The position numbers and the translations under genes were made by a program. The notes under the pieces are model-generated. The model did no database searches. It worked only from the letters and a program-made list of their open reading frames with translations, and was not told the origin of the DNA. Positions 45,843 through 56,388 of a DNA stretch of 64,000 nucleotides are shown in pieces. The DNA comes from Gautieria morchelliformis (Eukaryota; Basidiomycota; Agaricomycetes; Gomphales; Gomphaceae), in contig WHVA01000482.1 in the NCBI GenBank assembly GCA_015179125.1, positions 21,256 through 85,255 on the forward strand, in the 5' to 3' direction. The stretch's first letter is position 1. Every line of letters begins with the position of its first letter.

Positions 45843-46341
45843 CTGAGGTAGCGGCCAACCGCAGTCTCGTTGTGAGCCAGAGGGACGGAAGAGCTCTAAC
45901 TGGAGGGAATGCTGAGCCGGGTGATTAGCAGGATGGGTGAGGGAATGTTGGTGATGGGGTGACGAATTGGACGAAGAAGAAAACCAAATACTACTTCGAG
46001 GCGTATCACAGGACGACTACGACCGCCGACCGACTTTCTCAGGAGCGCACAAACTCACACAACTATTTGGATTGTTTGCACCTCAATGCTACGGAATGGA
46101 TTCAGATGGAACTCGTGGATTCATAGAGCTTGAGGGGGTGCATCGTATATTGCGAGCTTCTAGGCTCGAGGGGGTGTGTTGGAGTATTGCAAGCGCTAGA
46201 AGCTACTAGAAGATTAGTAAGCTTGGTCACAGGATACTTAAGTCGAGTCATCATAGTTAGATTCCTTACGCGTTTGACAGAGCTCAGACAAACGCGATTA
46301 TTGTCAACTCTCGAGGTCTGCACCGAAAACCTAACAAACCA

Positions 46342-46975
46342 CAGTTCCCTCAAACTTCTTAAGCAACTTCAGTCCCTCCTCCAATATACCATATTCCCTG
46401 TCAAAAACTCCATGATCTCTGATAAATTCCACTGCCTGAAGCCTGCAGGCTGTCGTGACACCTGCAATGTTTGCGGATTCGAACTTCGCAAGTGCTTCGA
46501 GTGGTGTGCAGGGGTGATCTGGATGTAGATAATGGCGTGCAAACCCATCCCACCAGGCAGCTTCCCAGCTGGCCTGGCAGCCAAGAGCAGGCCTCTTGCA
46601 CAACACATCGTGTTTGTCCATCTTGAGTGGGTTATATGCGAGGACGAGGCGAAGATGGCGGATTTCTGACTGTGTGGAGTGGATAATGTGCATGATAGTG
46701 AGACCTAAGAATGAGGCATCCTCTAGACTGAGTCGATGAGCTGGCGTCACAACGAGAGCTTTAAAAGCTAATTCGATCCAGTCACTGATGCGGAACCTAA
46801 GTGCAAGAGAGAGCTGCCGAGCAGGGGAAAGGTTCAGGGAATCGGTAGAGAGGGCCTGGATTGCAAAAGACCTGGCAACATCTATCTGTAGGAACGTGCC
46901 GAGTTCGAGGATCGAAACAAGCCCTTCTAAGGGGGGGAGATTTGAACTATAGCTAGGGTGCTTCAGTTCAGCCAT
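46342..46975 (-). pseudogene. BTB-domain protein gene, C-terminal fragment
   Basis: About 210 codons open on the minus strand: a helical repeat region with GLVSILELGTFLQIDVARSF, LSPARQLSLALRFRISDWIE and VVTPAHRLSLEDASFLGL. This is the wording of the C-terminal part of basidiomycete BTB/POZ proteins, which adapt substrates or partners. The N-terminal BTB domain is missing. Its natural end (FEGTVVGV then a stop) is recovered if K2 and one AACCA are removed, so K2 inserted into its last codons. Confidence 0.65.
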
Positions 46976-47357
46976 TAATAAATAGTTTAATGCTGTCTTA
47001 CCGACACATAAACCACCACAGTAAATAATCCATTTTTTTTACTGTAAATGGCAGACCCAATTTAACAGGGCTCTCATCGCTCATGCCTTCATGATGGTTG
47101 GGCTGTGAAGAGCTTGGCGGCATGGAAAACATATCCTTGAAAACAACTGAAAATTTGCGAAGGAGTGATATATGGAGTTTGTAGAGGACATCCTCAATCT
47201 GGACCAGTATTTTAGCTTGTAATATAAGTGAGCATTGCTATAATCTCATACCTGTAATGTGATTGAACCATCTTCGAGGTAAAATTCGCTATGGCGAGTA
47301 ATGACAGTCATGATCTATGGTATTAGTAGAAAACTGCAAGTAGAATTTTGAGAAGCA

Positions 47358-49454
47358 ATGGGGATGAGTAAAGAAAGCAAAAGTAAACTCCGACACCTGT
47401 CATGCAGCATGGTCCTCCTACCTGCATTCCCGGATTTGCCAGGTCCTTGTCCACCAAGCAGGTGGGGACACAATGTCAACCGAGCTCATCAAATAATTTC
47501 TAGGTCCTACTCACACGCCTTGCACGTTCTTCATCGTGAGGATGGTGATTTGCTTCGCCTCAAATACCACTTCGATTTCCTTCTAGGGCGCATATGCTAT
47601 CTCCTCAGGAACCTGGGTGCTACTGATCTACCTGTGATTTGGCTTAAGACATGTGCCGTCTGTCTAGGTAAATTACTAGTAGAGCTAGCCATTGCTGTGA
47701 AAGGAGCAGACGACATGTATGTATATTGTACTCATTGGTTTACTACGCTACTCATCCGCATGTTTAGTGATCCAGAAACCACGTCTAGGGAGGATCTTAC
47801 CACTATTATCCATACCGGACGTGTCGGTCGGCCAATGAAGCAATTGAATGCCGAGTGGGTGCAAGAGGCCGTATCTGGGAACCGTCACCTCAGTCTGCAG
47901 CTTCTTTCACAACTCTTAGGCATACACCGGAACACCCTGAGGTACAAGCTGCAAGAAATGGGACTCAGCCAACGCTTCTCCACTCTTAATGATATAGATC
48001 TCGATCTTCTAATCAAACTCTACAAACGCCTACGCCCCAACTCTGGAGTTCGATATACCATGGGATTTTTAAGTCGCCATGGTATACGGATACAGAAGGA
48101 GCGTGTTCGAAAATCTCTACGACGGGTTGATGGCCTTGGACAGGCTCTTCGCCAACATGACACTCTTTTACGGCGTGAATATATCTCCACCATGTCAAAT
48201 GCTGTTTGGCATTTTGACGGCCTGCACAAATTAATTCAATATGGTATTGTTATCCATGGCGGTGTGGATGGACATGATCACACGGTATGTCTTTTTGCAA
48301 CATGAATTCTCAATACTCACACTGAGCATGCAGATGGTTGCACTGCGTGCCAGTACTAATAACCGTGCAAGCACAGTCCTGGACTTGTTTTTGGATGCAG
48401 CAGCCAAGTACGGCTGTCCTTCACGCCTCCGTGGTGATCGGGGTGGCGAGAACATTGAACTCGCTGTCTGGATGATCGTGCACCATGGACCATCACGCGG
48501 CTCTTTTATGTGGGGATCGTAAGTACTACTGTGTGCTTGTTCCTCTATAAGCTTCATTATTTTTTTTAGTTCAACTCATAACACCCGTATTGAGTGAATA
48601 TGGGTTGAGGTCGCAATGCAGTTTAGCCGCCGTTGGCGTGCCTTTTTTGCACGCCTTGAAAGCTCCCATCATCTGGATCGTCTCAACCCTCACCACCTAT
48701 GGCTCCTACACGTGCTTTTCCTCGATCTCATAAATGCAGACTGCAATGCATTTGAAGCCGATTGGAATAACCATCCGATGTCCAGTGCAAATAACCAGAC
48801 CCCATTAGTAAGTAAATTTTGCTGACATCAAGACTACTATTTCACAATTGACATTATTTATAGGATATGCGCTTTCTTAGCAATGCGAAGCATGGCAAGA
48901 TTGTCTCCGAGTATGACGAGGTGCATCCAGACACGCTTCAGCGGTACTACTCAACGCATGGCTCCGTTGTCCATCACACAGGTCTCACAGGGGCTGGTCA
49001 TCCTTTGGATGAAGACGATCTGGACACAAGTGATGACTTGGAGTCGCTTACTGCTACTGACAGCAGCGGGGACAATATATCTGACTTGGAAGACAATGAT
49101 GAGAATAACAGTGCAATAGAAGACCAATTGACAATGGATGTGCAAGCCAATATCAACCACCCTGCCATTCACGTCCCACGCAGCCAGCCGCCTTTCAGCA
49201 ATCGGCTTCACGAGGCGATTTTTTTTGCAGCACTGGATCAAGCTCATGAGACAGGACTAATCCCCGAGGGGTATGGAGTGATGGCTGCTGAGCAGGAAGA
49301 TGGCTACCCAGTATTCGAGAGTATTCGTGTGGGTCGTCGGGCTCGGGAGCTTGTTGTGGAGCTCCCGGAGTCTATTTGGTTCCCTCGTGCAGTTGCTTGG
49401 TCGCAAGGCCTTCATATTATGCAAACATTGCTATATCAATTGGAAGATGTATAG
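47358..49454 (+). pseudogene. Integrase-core (DDE) transposase, one premature stop
   Basis: Exons 47358-48284, 48334-48518, 48570-48807, 48864-49454 total 647 codons with matching phases; introns are 49-56 bp GT-AG. A helix-turn-helix-like region (LSLQLLSQLLGIHRNTLRYKL, about residue 178) precedes the catalytic core: Asp in WHFDGLHKL (about 286), Asp in RGDRGGENI (about 344), Glu in THNTRIE (about 378). The acidic C-terminal third (DEDDLDTSDD onward) is probably disordered. A TGA at 48595-48597 follows the catalytic Glu, where relatives have Arg; CGA to TGA would explain it. The enzyme would cut and join the transposon ends. Upstream exons are possible. Confidence 0.85.
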
Positions 49455-49981
49455 TAGTAGGTACAACTTCTATCATACTTGAATCCAGATGATCACCCAC
49501 TCTCCTTCCCTTTCTCAGGGCAACTCTTTCCTGCATGCGCCTGACCAACTTCTCCTCCACCTTCACCTCCTCGTTACGCCTAGATGGTATTACGAGTTAC
49601 ATGTGCGTGCGCGGTGCCAAGGCGCGCATGGCATGTGAGTTGTAAAACAATCCTGCGTGTACGTTTGTACGACGGCGAGAGAGGCAGGCAAAATTGATGA
49701 AGGTGGGACGTCTCTCATGAAATATGAGCGTAGACATGGTCTGGTTGGGGTGGGCCCGCCGCGGAGAAAACATAAGAGATGCAGAACGTCGCACATGCGC
49801 ATGGATCAAAAATGTATCTCACACACTGTAGAGTCGAAATATCATTTAGTTTTCATGTCAAAATCAACTCTGTCAAGAGATGGTCAGATAATGAGCGTAT
49901 ACAGTACGAGCTACGTGTGAAATTTTTTGCGTCGTCACACACTGAATCTTCACACTCTTTCACCATTTCCACTTCTACTCC

Positions 49982-51508
49982 ATGGCTCAAAGATGCAAAT
50001 ACTCTGGAGCAGAGAACGGCTCTCTCTGCTCATGCCCGCATTTTGTCCCAAAGGAAAGTATTGGTATCAATGAAGCAACCACATGCGCAGGCTGTTTACA
50101 CACCATAGCATGGCATCCGATACCATCATCTACACCACCGGCTCAGTCACCAAACACTAACCAATCTTTTCAAGACTTACTTTCGACTTTTACAGCGCAG
50201 GCTGCTGCTGTGGGAGGCTCTGTCAAAACGAGGATGAAGGTTAAATGTCACGCGAGCGAAGACGATGCACGCCACGAGGCTATTGCCGGTCTCAAGAAGA
50301 CAGCTATGAGTGAGAATGAGGGTAGCAGCAAAAAGGTACAGCTTACATTCATAATATGAATTCCAAGAGATAACAGATGTCCCAGCTGAAAGGGGGGAAA
50401 AGACGTTCCGCGGGAAAACAGAAAAGGGGCAACGGTGGGGACATATTTACAAGTGTGCGACTGCTTGTTATAATGCCAGAAGGCATTGATGTGAGCAAAC
50501 GTTGCGTTGATTAATGACCACACTTACCTTGAGATCACAGGATACCGAGACACTCAATGAAACAACGGAACCGAACTTACAGCGTATCGATCAGCTAAGC
50601 AAAGCCGGCTTTGCTATATTCGGGAATCCTGGCGAATTGGAGTTCTCCAACCAATGGTCAACTCGCAAGCTTGATGAGTGGCTGCGGCAAATGTTACCTG
50701 CTGCTTTTGAGCCTATGGATGATGTAGCAGAGGTTGGTGACGAATTTACCTGGCGCCTGCTGAAAGCAAGCCGCTCGCGCCTCTCGCTGCACCGTGAAGT
50801 CCCCGATGGATATGATTTTGTGGATGCTAAAGGAGGTAAGAGTAAAGGCTGGCAGGAAAGTAAGCTATACCTTGGTAGGCCTTGAATATCTTACTGTGTC
50901 TGGACATCTAATAATAGTCTGCAGTGTCCCGAAAGCGGTTAAGCAGCATCATTCGCGAACTCAAAGGAAAAGATGCATCGACATCAAAGCGTTCTGCCTG
51001 TAAGCAATCCATTACCAGCTAAAACACAACCACTGACTTCAAAGATACCATAGCGGAAGCAGAGCTCAATGATGAACCGATACACAGCCATAACACACGA
51101 TCGAAGAAGAAGCGTACCTCAATTAGCCCTGTTCCAGAGGATAACTATGATGACGACTTTCAATCGTCTTCTGATATCGAAAAGGCTCATGAAAGCAATT
51201 CAGGTAGTCTGCACTTCAACTCCGCAGAAAGCACACACTGACTTCTATGAGTAGTATCAAATGCTATATATGTTGTCAGTTCTGATAGCGAGGAAGGGTC
51301 ACCTTTGGCATCGGCTCTCCCCATCTCACAAAAAGCAACAACCTCTGGCTCACCACCAGCCAAGCGACTCTCTACCCCTGAACTGGAGAAAAGCTTTGAG
51401 GATTTCGATGCATCGATGAAGACGGCATCGATGAAGCCAGCTCCTAAGCTCGGTGGATTCAAGAGTCCGTTCAAAACGGCAGATAACCCTTGGGCCAATC
51501 TAATCTAG
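49982..51508 (+). CDS. Accessory gene of the IS3EU-like transposon, 6 exons
   Basis: Exons 49982-50335, 50377-50490, 50541-50859, 50925-50999, 51045-51203, 51255-51508 sum to 425 codons with consistent phases, so the gene appears intact (424 residues). The N-terminus is a Cys/His cluster (CKYSGAENGSLCSCPHFVP, CAGCLHTIAWHP), a likely zinc-binding unit; a middle region has LLVIMPEGID and LDEWLRQMLPAAFEPMDD, FTWRLLKASRSRL; the C-terminus is Ser/Lys/Asp-rich with NTRSKKKR, a likely nuclear signal. Similar proteins accompany this type of transposase in mushroom genomes, as far as I recall. Its role is unknown; a DNA-binding or regulatory partner is plausible. Confidence 0.7.
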
Positions 51509-52021
51509 GATATCATTTGAACCACTATTCTTTTGACAACTTCCTCTCTCTTTTTCCTCAAAAAATTTTTTTTCTTTTTTTTTTTTTTCCTTCGGAATAT
51601 TTTACACTTGAGCTAATGCCAGTCATTCATTGCTTATTTACCACTATGTATTACTCCTTTTAATACCTCGACCTCAACCTAATAGAATATTTCTTTCGTT
51701 TGTAAAACTTGAAGTACGCTCACATATGTATGTACCCATTTCTCCCAAGCAGGCAGGCCATGTCCACTTCCATACCTCCAGCCTCAGGCACCTGTACTTA
51801 ACAGCTTGGATGCATACCTTTGCATCGCTTTCACCATTAACGCAAATATATTTTATTGTTTCCAATGCGGATGCATCATGCCGGCTTGATGCCGCAAGCA
51901 TTTGTCATGAGGGGCACATAACCACCCATACCCAACCACGTGGGCACACACTCTCGCACGCGCGGGTTTACATCTTCGGCGTGCGCGGGAAAAATCATTT
52001 TTGTGCAATTTGACCGCCATA

Positions 52022-52902
52022 CAGCCAGATAATGACAATGACATTGATTTGCGCCGACTGATTATGGCTCTCCTTCAATCCAAGAATGCAGGGGTGTACT
52101 CAAATTGGCTGGAGCTTAATAACATATATCTAGGAGCGAGAGGCGCTCCTATCTACTATACATCAATGGCTGGGCTAGCAAAAGCATCCCAGGATCTTTT
52201 GGAGAATGGGGCAGACATTCACGCACAAAGCGGCTTGTATGGCAATGCGCTGCAGGCGGCGTCATTAAGGGGTCATCAGGCCACTAAGAAGCTACTCATG
52301 AAGAAGCTCAATGTGTGTGACCCGGATGGCAATGCATTCGAGGCAGTATCACCATGGGGCTATCACGCTACTTTTCAGCTGTTCCTGGAGAAGATCGATG
52401 GGCAAGGCGGCTGGTATGGCATTAATGTGTTCCAGGCAGCATCATCAGGGGGTCATCAGGCCACTGTTGAGCTACTCCTGGAGAAGGGAGCGGATGTCAA
52501 TGTGCAGGGCGGCTTTTATGGCAATGCACTGCAGGCTCGTCATCAGGAGGTCATCAGGTCACTGTTGAACTTCTTCTGGAGAGGGGCGCGGGTGTCAATG
52601 TGCAAGGCGGCTTGTATGGCAATGCGCTGCAGGCAGCATCATCAGGGGGTCATCAAGCTACTGTCAAGCTGCTCCTGGAGAAAGGAGCAGATGTCACTGC
52701 ACAAGGCGGCTTGTATGGCAATGCACTGCAGGTGGCATCATTAGGGGGTCATCAAGCTACTGTTCAGCTGCTCCTGGAGAAGGGAGCAGATGTCAATGCG
52801 CAAGGTGGCAAATATGGCAATGCACTCCAGGCAGCATCATCAGAGGGTCATCATGCCATTGTTGAACTGCTCCTGAAGAGTGCAACACATATGGAGAACT
52901 AG
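52022..52902 (+). pseudogene. NLR gene, 3' part: ankyrin repeats
   Basis: After the TSD the NLR frame resumes: RHAQ (left side) joins PDNDNDIDLRRLIMALLQ. About seven 33-residue ankyrin repeats follow, with the consensus ALQAASSGGHQATVxLLLEKGADVN then QGGxYGN. Units are unusually alike at the base level. A 2-base loss near 52537 (NALQA then RHQEV) shifts the frame; the following repeats continue in the other frame to the stop at 52902. In NLRs such repeats sense the ligand. Confidence 0.88.
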
Positions 52903-53248
52903 GAACGACGGCACTCAGGCTGATGCTTTGCCACATCCCTCTTGATGGATTTGATGGCAAGAACGACAGTAACAGAAGAGACCTCACTGGGTCAGTGGCA
53001 AGTACCACCACGTTATAGTCTATACCTGAATGTGGCATTGCAAGAATGATGAGGATGGAGGTGTACTACACATGACTTTTTTTTTTTCATCACTTCATTT
53101 GACCTCAGGGCAACCTAAGGAGGAGGTTGCTACACTCGATGTACCTAGAACTGGACACATGGTGTATAAATGTAACTATATATAGGACTCAGATTTTGAT
53201 GGATCTATACTGCTGGATCTGCATTCGGGCCTTTGTTGTACCTCCTAT

Positions 53249-54214
53249 CATTGGAGGCATAGTAAGGTTTTTTGGTCTGAAAAACTGTTCAAAAAACTGT
53301 AAAGATTTTCAAAATTTTTTTAGTGTTTTTTTATGTTAAAAAAACTTCAACAAAATTTTAGGTTTTTTAAAGCTTTCTCAATCCCAAAAAGGTGTGATAG
53401 AATTGTAAAAAAAAGTGCAAGAAACTTTAAAGAAACACAGAAAAATTCCAAGTTTTTTATGGGTTTTCTTATGAGTTTCTTTGTGAAAAAAAAAGAAACT
53501 GATAACAAAACCCATAAAAAACCTTGATTTTCACAGAGTTTCCTGATCCATAAAATTCTGAAAAAACTTTGAATTTTTCAATGTGTTTCTTTAAAGTTTT
53601 TTTTTTACAATTTTATCACACTTTTTTGTTGTAAACCATGGTGGGCAAGCTGCTGCGCATGTATATGATGAGGGGTGAAGGGAACTAAGGAGAAATAGAT
53701 TCAAGCACCAATTAAGGGCTGAAGCGAGTCTGGGGCCAAAACAATGAGAACTGTGGCTTTAAAACAGCCAGCTACAATAGCACAAATGGAGTTTCTTACT
53801 GCCTGAGATTCTATACATGTTTCCTAGCTATTTAAGTACTTTGGAACGAAGCTATGCTAAGATATATATGAAAGATGCTTGTGGAGAAAGCAGGTGCTGC
53901 CGGTGCATGATATATTCACCAGTGCTGCTCAGGGTTAAAGGGGCCGGCTAGATGCGCGCGCGTGTGATAGTGCATGCGCATGTAAATAGATCCACGGTCA
54001 GTGATGCGTCTATGTGTGAGTATGGGCGCAAGAGTGCTAGTATAGCGCTTGATCTCCCATCCATAATATAACATTTTTTTGGATTGAGAAAGCTTTAAAA
54101 AACCTCAAATTTTATAGAAGTTTTTTTTCCATAAAAAACACTAAAAGAATTTGGAAATCTTTACAGTTTTTTGAGCAATTTTTCAGACCAAAAAACCTTA
54201 CTATGCCTCCAGTG
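53249..54214. mobile_element. CACTG-ended DNA element, 966 bp, TSD TAT
   Basis: Left end CATTGGAGGCATAGTAAGG, right end (complement) CACTGGAGGCATAGTAAGG. TAT occurs at 53246-53248 and 54215-54217. Terminal inverted repeats run for about 150 bp (53249-53395, 54066-54214) and contain GGTCTGAAAAACTG, shared with the MITE at 15842. Inside the left part is another inverted repeat (about 53390-53630, GTGTGATA...TATCACAC). The middle (53640-54060) has no gene. Confidence 0.82.
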
Positions 54215-54217
54215 TAT

Positions 54218-55143
54218 GTAACTACATATTTGATGTATATGGTCAATGTGGCAGCTGCAGCACTCATCCTGACAGGCAGTAGGGATCTGATGCCATATAC
54301 CTGGATTCGGCTCATCATTCATTTATTTTCGTGACATTGTGCCAGGTCTGGGTGAAGGCAGGGAAAGTGTGAGGGCAACACTAATGACGAAGCCACAACC
54401 AAAGATACTCAAGGAGATAAGAGCCGATACTAGGACAATGACCAACTGTGTAGTGGGTATCCTCAGTTTATAACTCTACCAACGATAGATACATGGGGAC
54501 TTGCCTGTGTAGTGGGTATCCTCAGAGATCAAGCTGAGGAAACGCCACCACACGGGCTACAGTCTTATAGCGCTGGCAAGGCTTACATAATAGGGGAGAC
54601 GGAAACTTGTAGAAGGTTACGGAAGGTGACGGAATGTGACATGTGACGGAACGTGATGGAATGTGACATGTGACGGAAGGTGACGGAAGGTTATGGAAAC
54701 TGACGGAAGGTAACGGAAACTCATGGAAGGAAATAGAAACTTGTGGAAGGAAATGCGTGAACCCTGACAGAAAGAGGTAGGAAAGTGGAGAGTTGCGATG
54801 ATGAGCTCAGTGAATCTAAGCACTGCAACCAGGCTAATTAAGGAAGCTTAGTAATCCCGACTATAAATAGCTTGACACCTATTTCACCTGAGTTCATCCT
54901 TTGCTTTTGCCTCCATCTACCCACCTAATGTAGATACAGGTGAAATTTCCTTCAAAATGGCACCATCATATCCCAGTGGCTCCTCAGGACACCCTGAGCC
55001 GCCGCCGATGCGCCAGTTGATTCCAACACGACTACCTACGACCGCCTAACACCAGTGCTCCCTCTATCACCACTCCCAGGCATGTGGCCCCCACAAACTC
55101 CACCCTGTGTTCTTCAGCTGCGGCATTGCCTCACAGACCTTCC
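54218..55143 (+). other. Repeat-rich stretch, possible LTR and gag start
   Basis: GTGTAGTGGGTATCCTCAG occurs at about 54450 and 54506. A GGAA/GTGACGGAA minisatellite follows, then a promoter-like segment and an ATG at 54958 (MAPSYPSGSSGHPEPPPMRQ) whose frame stops after 30 codons. It has the look of a retroelement leader, but I cannot place it in a family. Confidence 0.4.
54598..54755. repeat. Degenerate GTGACGGAA minisatellite
   Basis: Ten or more imperfect units related to GTGACGGAAG, with variants GTTACGGAAG, CTGACGGAAG and GTGACATGTGACGGAA. Confidence 0.85.
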
Positions 55144-56383
55144 TGTCATGACACATTTATTTCCCCTACTCAGATGCTCTGTTCTCTCATTCCCCACTCC
55201 ACCTCCGTGTTCGCTCCGATCACCCTTGCCATGTTCGGCGACCGATCTTCGCTGTTCGCACCATTCATCATAGCCATGCCGTCAAAGCCCAATCAACGTC
55301 TTTGGACTGACTTGGTAGTCATCACTGGGCCTATCACCTCCTCTGCTCAACCCTCTTTCGATGGTGTTTCTATGATCGGATTGTCATGACTTGTGTATTT
55401 CCTGCACCTTGTTATCCCCATTTTCCCTTTCGCCACTCCTTCCCCGTGTTCGCTTGGCTTCGCCCCCCACTTCGACCACTCCTCCCCTATGTCATCTCCT
55501 TTCACCCTTCCTCGCATTTTGCCGAATGACTATTCGCTACTCGCATCATTCGCCAACAGGCATGCCATCAAAACATGATCAACGCCCCCTCCCCGGTAGG
55601 ATGGTTCGTCACTACTCCCATCAGCTTCTCGATCCAACCCCTTTGGGTGTTCATATGGCCAGAATGTGTTCGCGGGACGTCACTTCCATAGGTCGTGTGG
55701 GATCAACCCAGTAGACGAAGAGTCCATGCAGGGTAGCATGTATGTAGGTCCCAAGACACGGTTTCATACATAAGTGCCTTCGCCACCTTTACTCTGTGGT
55801 TTCATGTTCGCACTCCTCCTTCACTCTATTGTATGTTTATTTCATCTATGCTGTATCATGGCTGCGCACCCCTATCCAACCCTGACTCACGACGGCCTCT
55901 TTCCTATTCGCTGATACCTTACAAGCATTCGATATAAGTAGTTTACATTCGCATGTATATTCCTTAGTTCGATTATCATACGTCGTCCATCTTGTGCAAA
56001 CTTGACCTTGCTGTGATCATCATCTTGAGCCTTCTCCTGGAGATTCCTATCTTCGACCAGAAGAGGACTTAGGCATCACTGGTGAGTTCTCATACTTCAT
56101 CTTCGTTACCTTAGCCTTCGAACTATTCTCTGTGCTGTCGGCGAAGGGATTGTCGCTACTTAGACAGCCCTTCCGTGATGCCTTGTACGTTACATCGTCA
56201 AGTGTCACAGGCTATTTCGCTATGACTGTAGATAGGGCGAGCTCCATTTGGGCAACTCTCTTATCTTGTGAACAATTATTGGTTCACCTATTCGCCGAAC
56301 GGTATACTTATTCACACAAGTTATTCAGGCATTCGCTGTGTTCACTAATACACGATATTAACGCCTAAAAACCAATCTTGACA
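55144..56383 (+). mobile_element. Solo LTR sL, long form, with TSD CTTCC
   Basis: 1,240 bp, TGTCATGACACATTT...TTGACA. CTTCC at 55139-55143 and 56384-56388 is an exact TSD. The duplicated 5' part is 55144-55381; the inner TGTCATGACT begins at 55382. Removing it joins CGIASQTF to PQETGTTVTHH in one frame of the flanking sequence. Confidence 0.93.
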
Positions 56384-56388
56384 CTTCC

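Larger units (their letters stand above)
45225..46336 (+). mobile_element. K2: internally deleted copia element with unlike LTRs, TSD AACCA
   Basis: A 5' LTR (45225-45399), PBS and gag start, a large internal deletion, the end of a copia pol (HKLTQLFGLFAP, about 46045-46080), a polypurine tract (CTCGAGGGGG, 46165-46174) and a 160-bp 3' LTR-like end (46177-46336, TGTTGGAG...CCTAACA). AACCA flanks both sides (45220-45224, 46337-46341). The two LTRs are not alike, so this may be a recombinant of two copia families. Confidence 0.65.
45009..52021 (+). mobile_element. Two-gene DNA transposon with integrase-like transposase (IS3EU-like)
   Basis: 7,013 bp between 6-bp TSDs CAGCCA (45003-45008, 52022-52027). 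Terminal inverted repeats of about 65 bp: TATGGGTGTCATCCTGCAC on the left and TATGGCGGTCAAATTGCAC as the complement on the right, both continuing into AAAAAT, TTTCCCGCGC, GCCGAA and ATGTAAACC. It encodes a DDE integrase-type transposase and a second, intact gene. The IS3EU superfamily of eukaryotic transposons has, as I recall, 6-bp TSDs and IS3-like DDE enzymes, which fits. Copia K2 and a BTB gene fragment lie in its left third. Confidence 0.88.

Noticed and set aside
49590-49809. Minus-strand ORFs between the two transposon genes
   Set aside because: Short, overlapping in two frames and without recognisable features; more likely intergenic sequence.
555-56383. sL repeats as DNA transposons with TGTCA/TGACA inverted ends
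   Set aside because: The inverted match is only about 5 bases, ends are TG...CA, TSDs are 5 bp and the copies carry no transposase; solo LTR is the simpler reading. A TIR element is not fully excluded.
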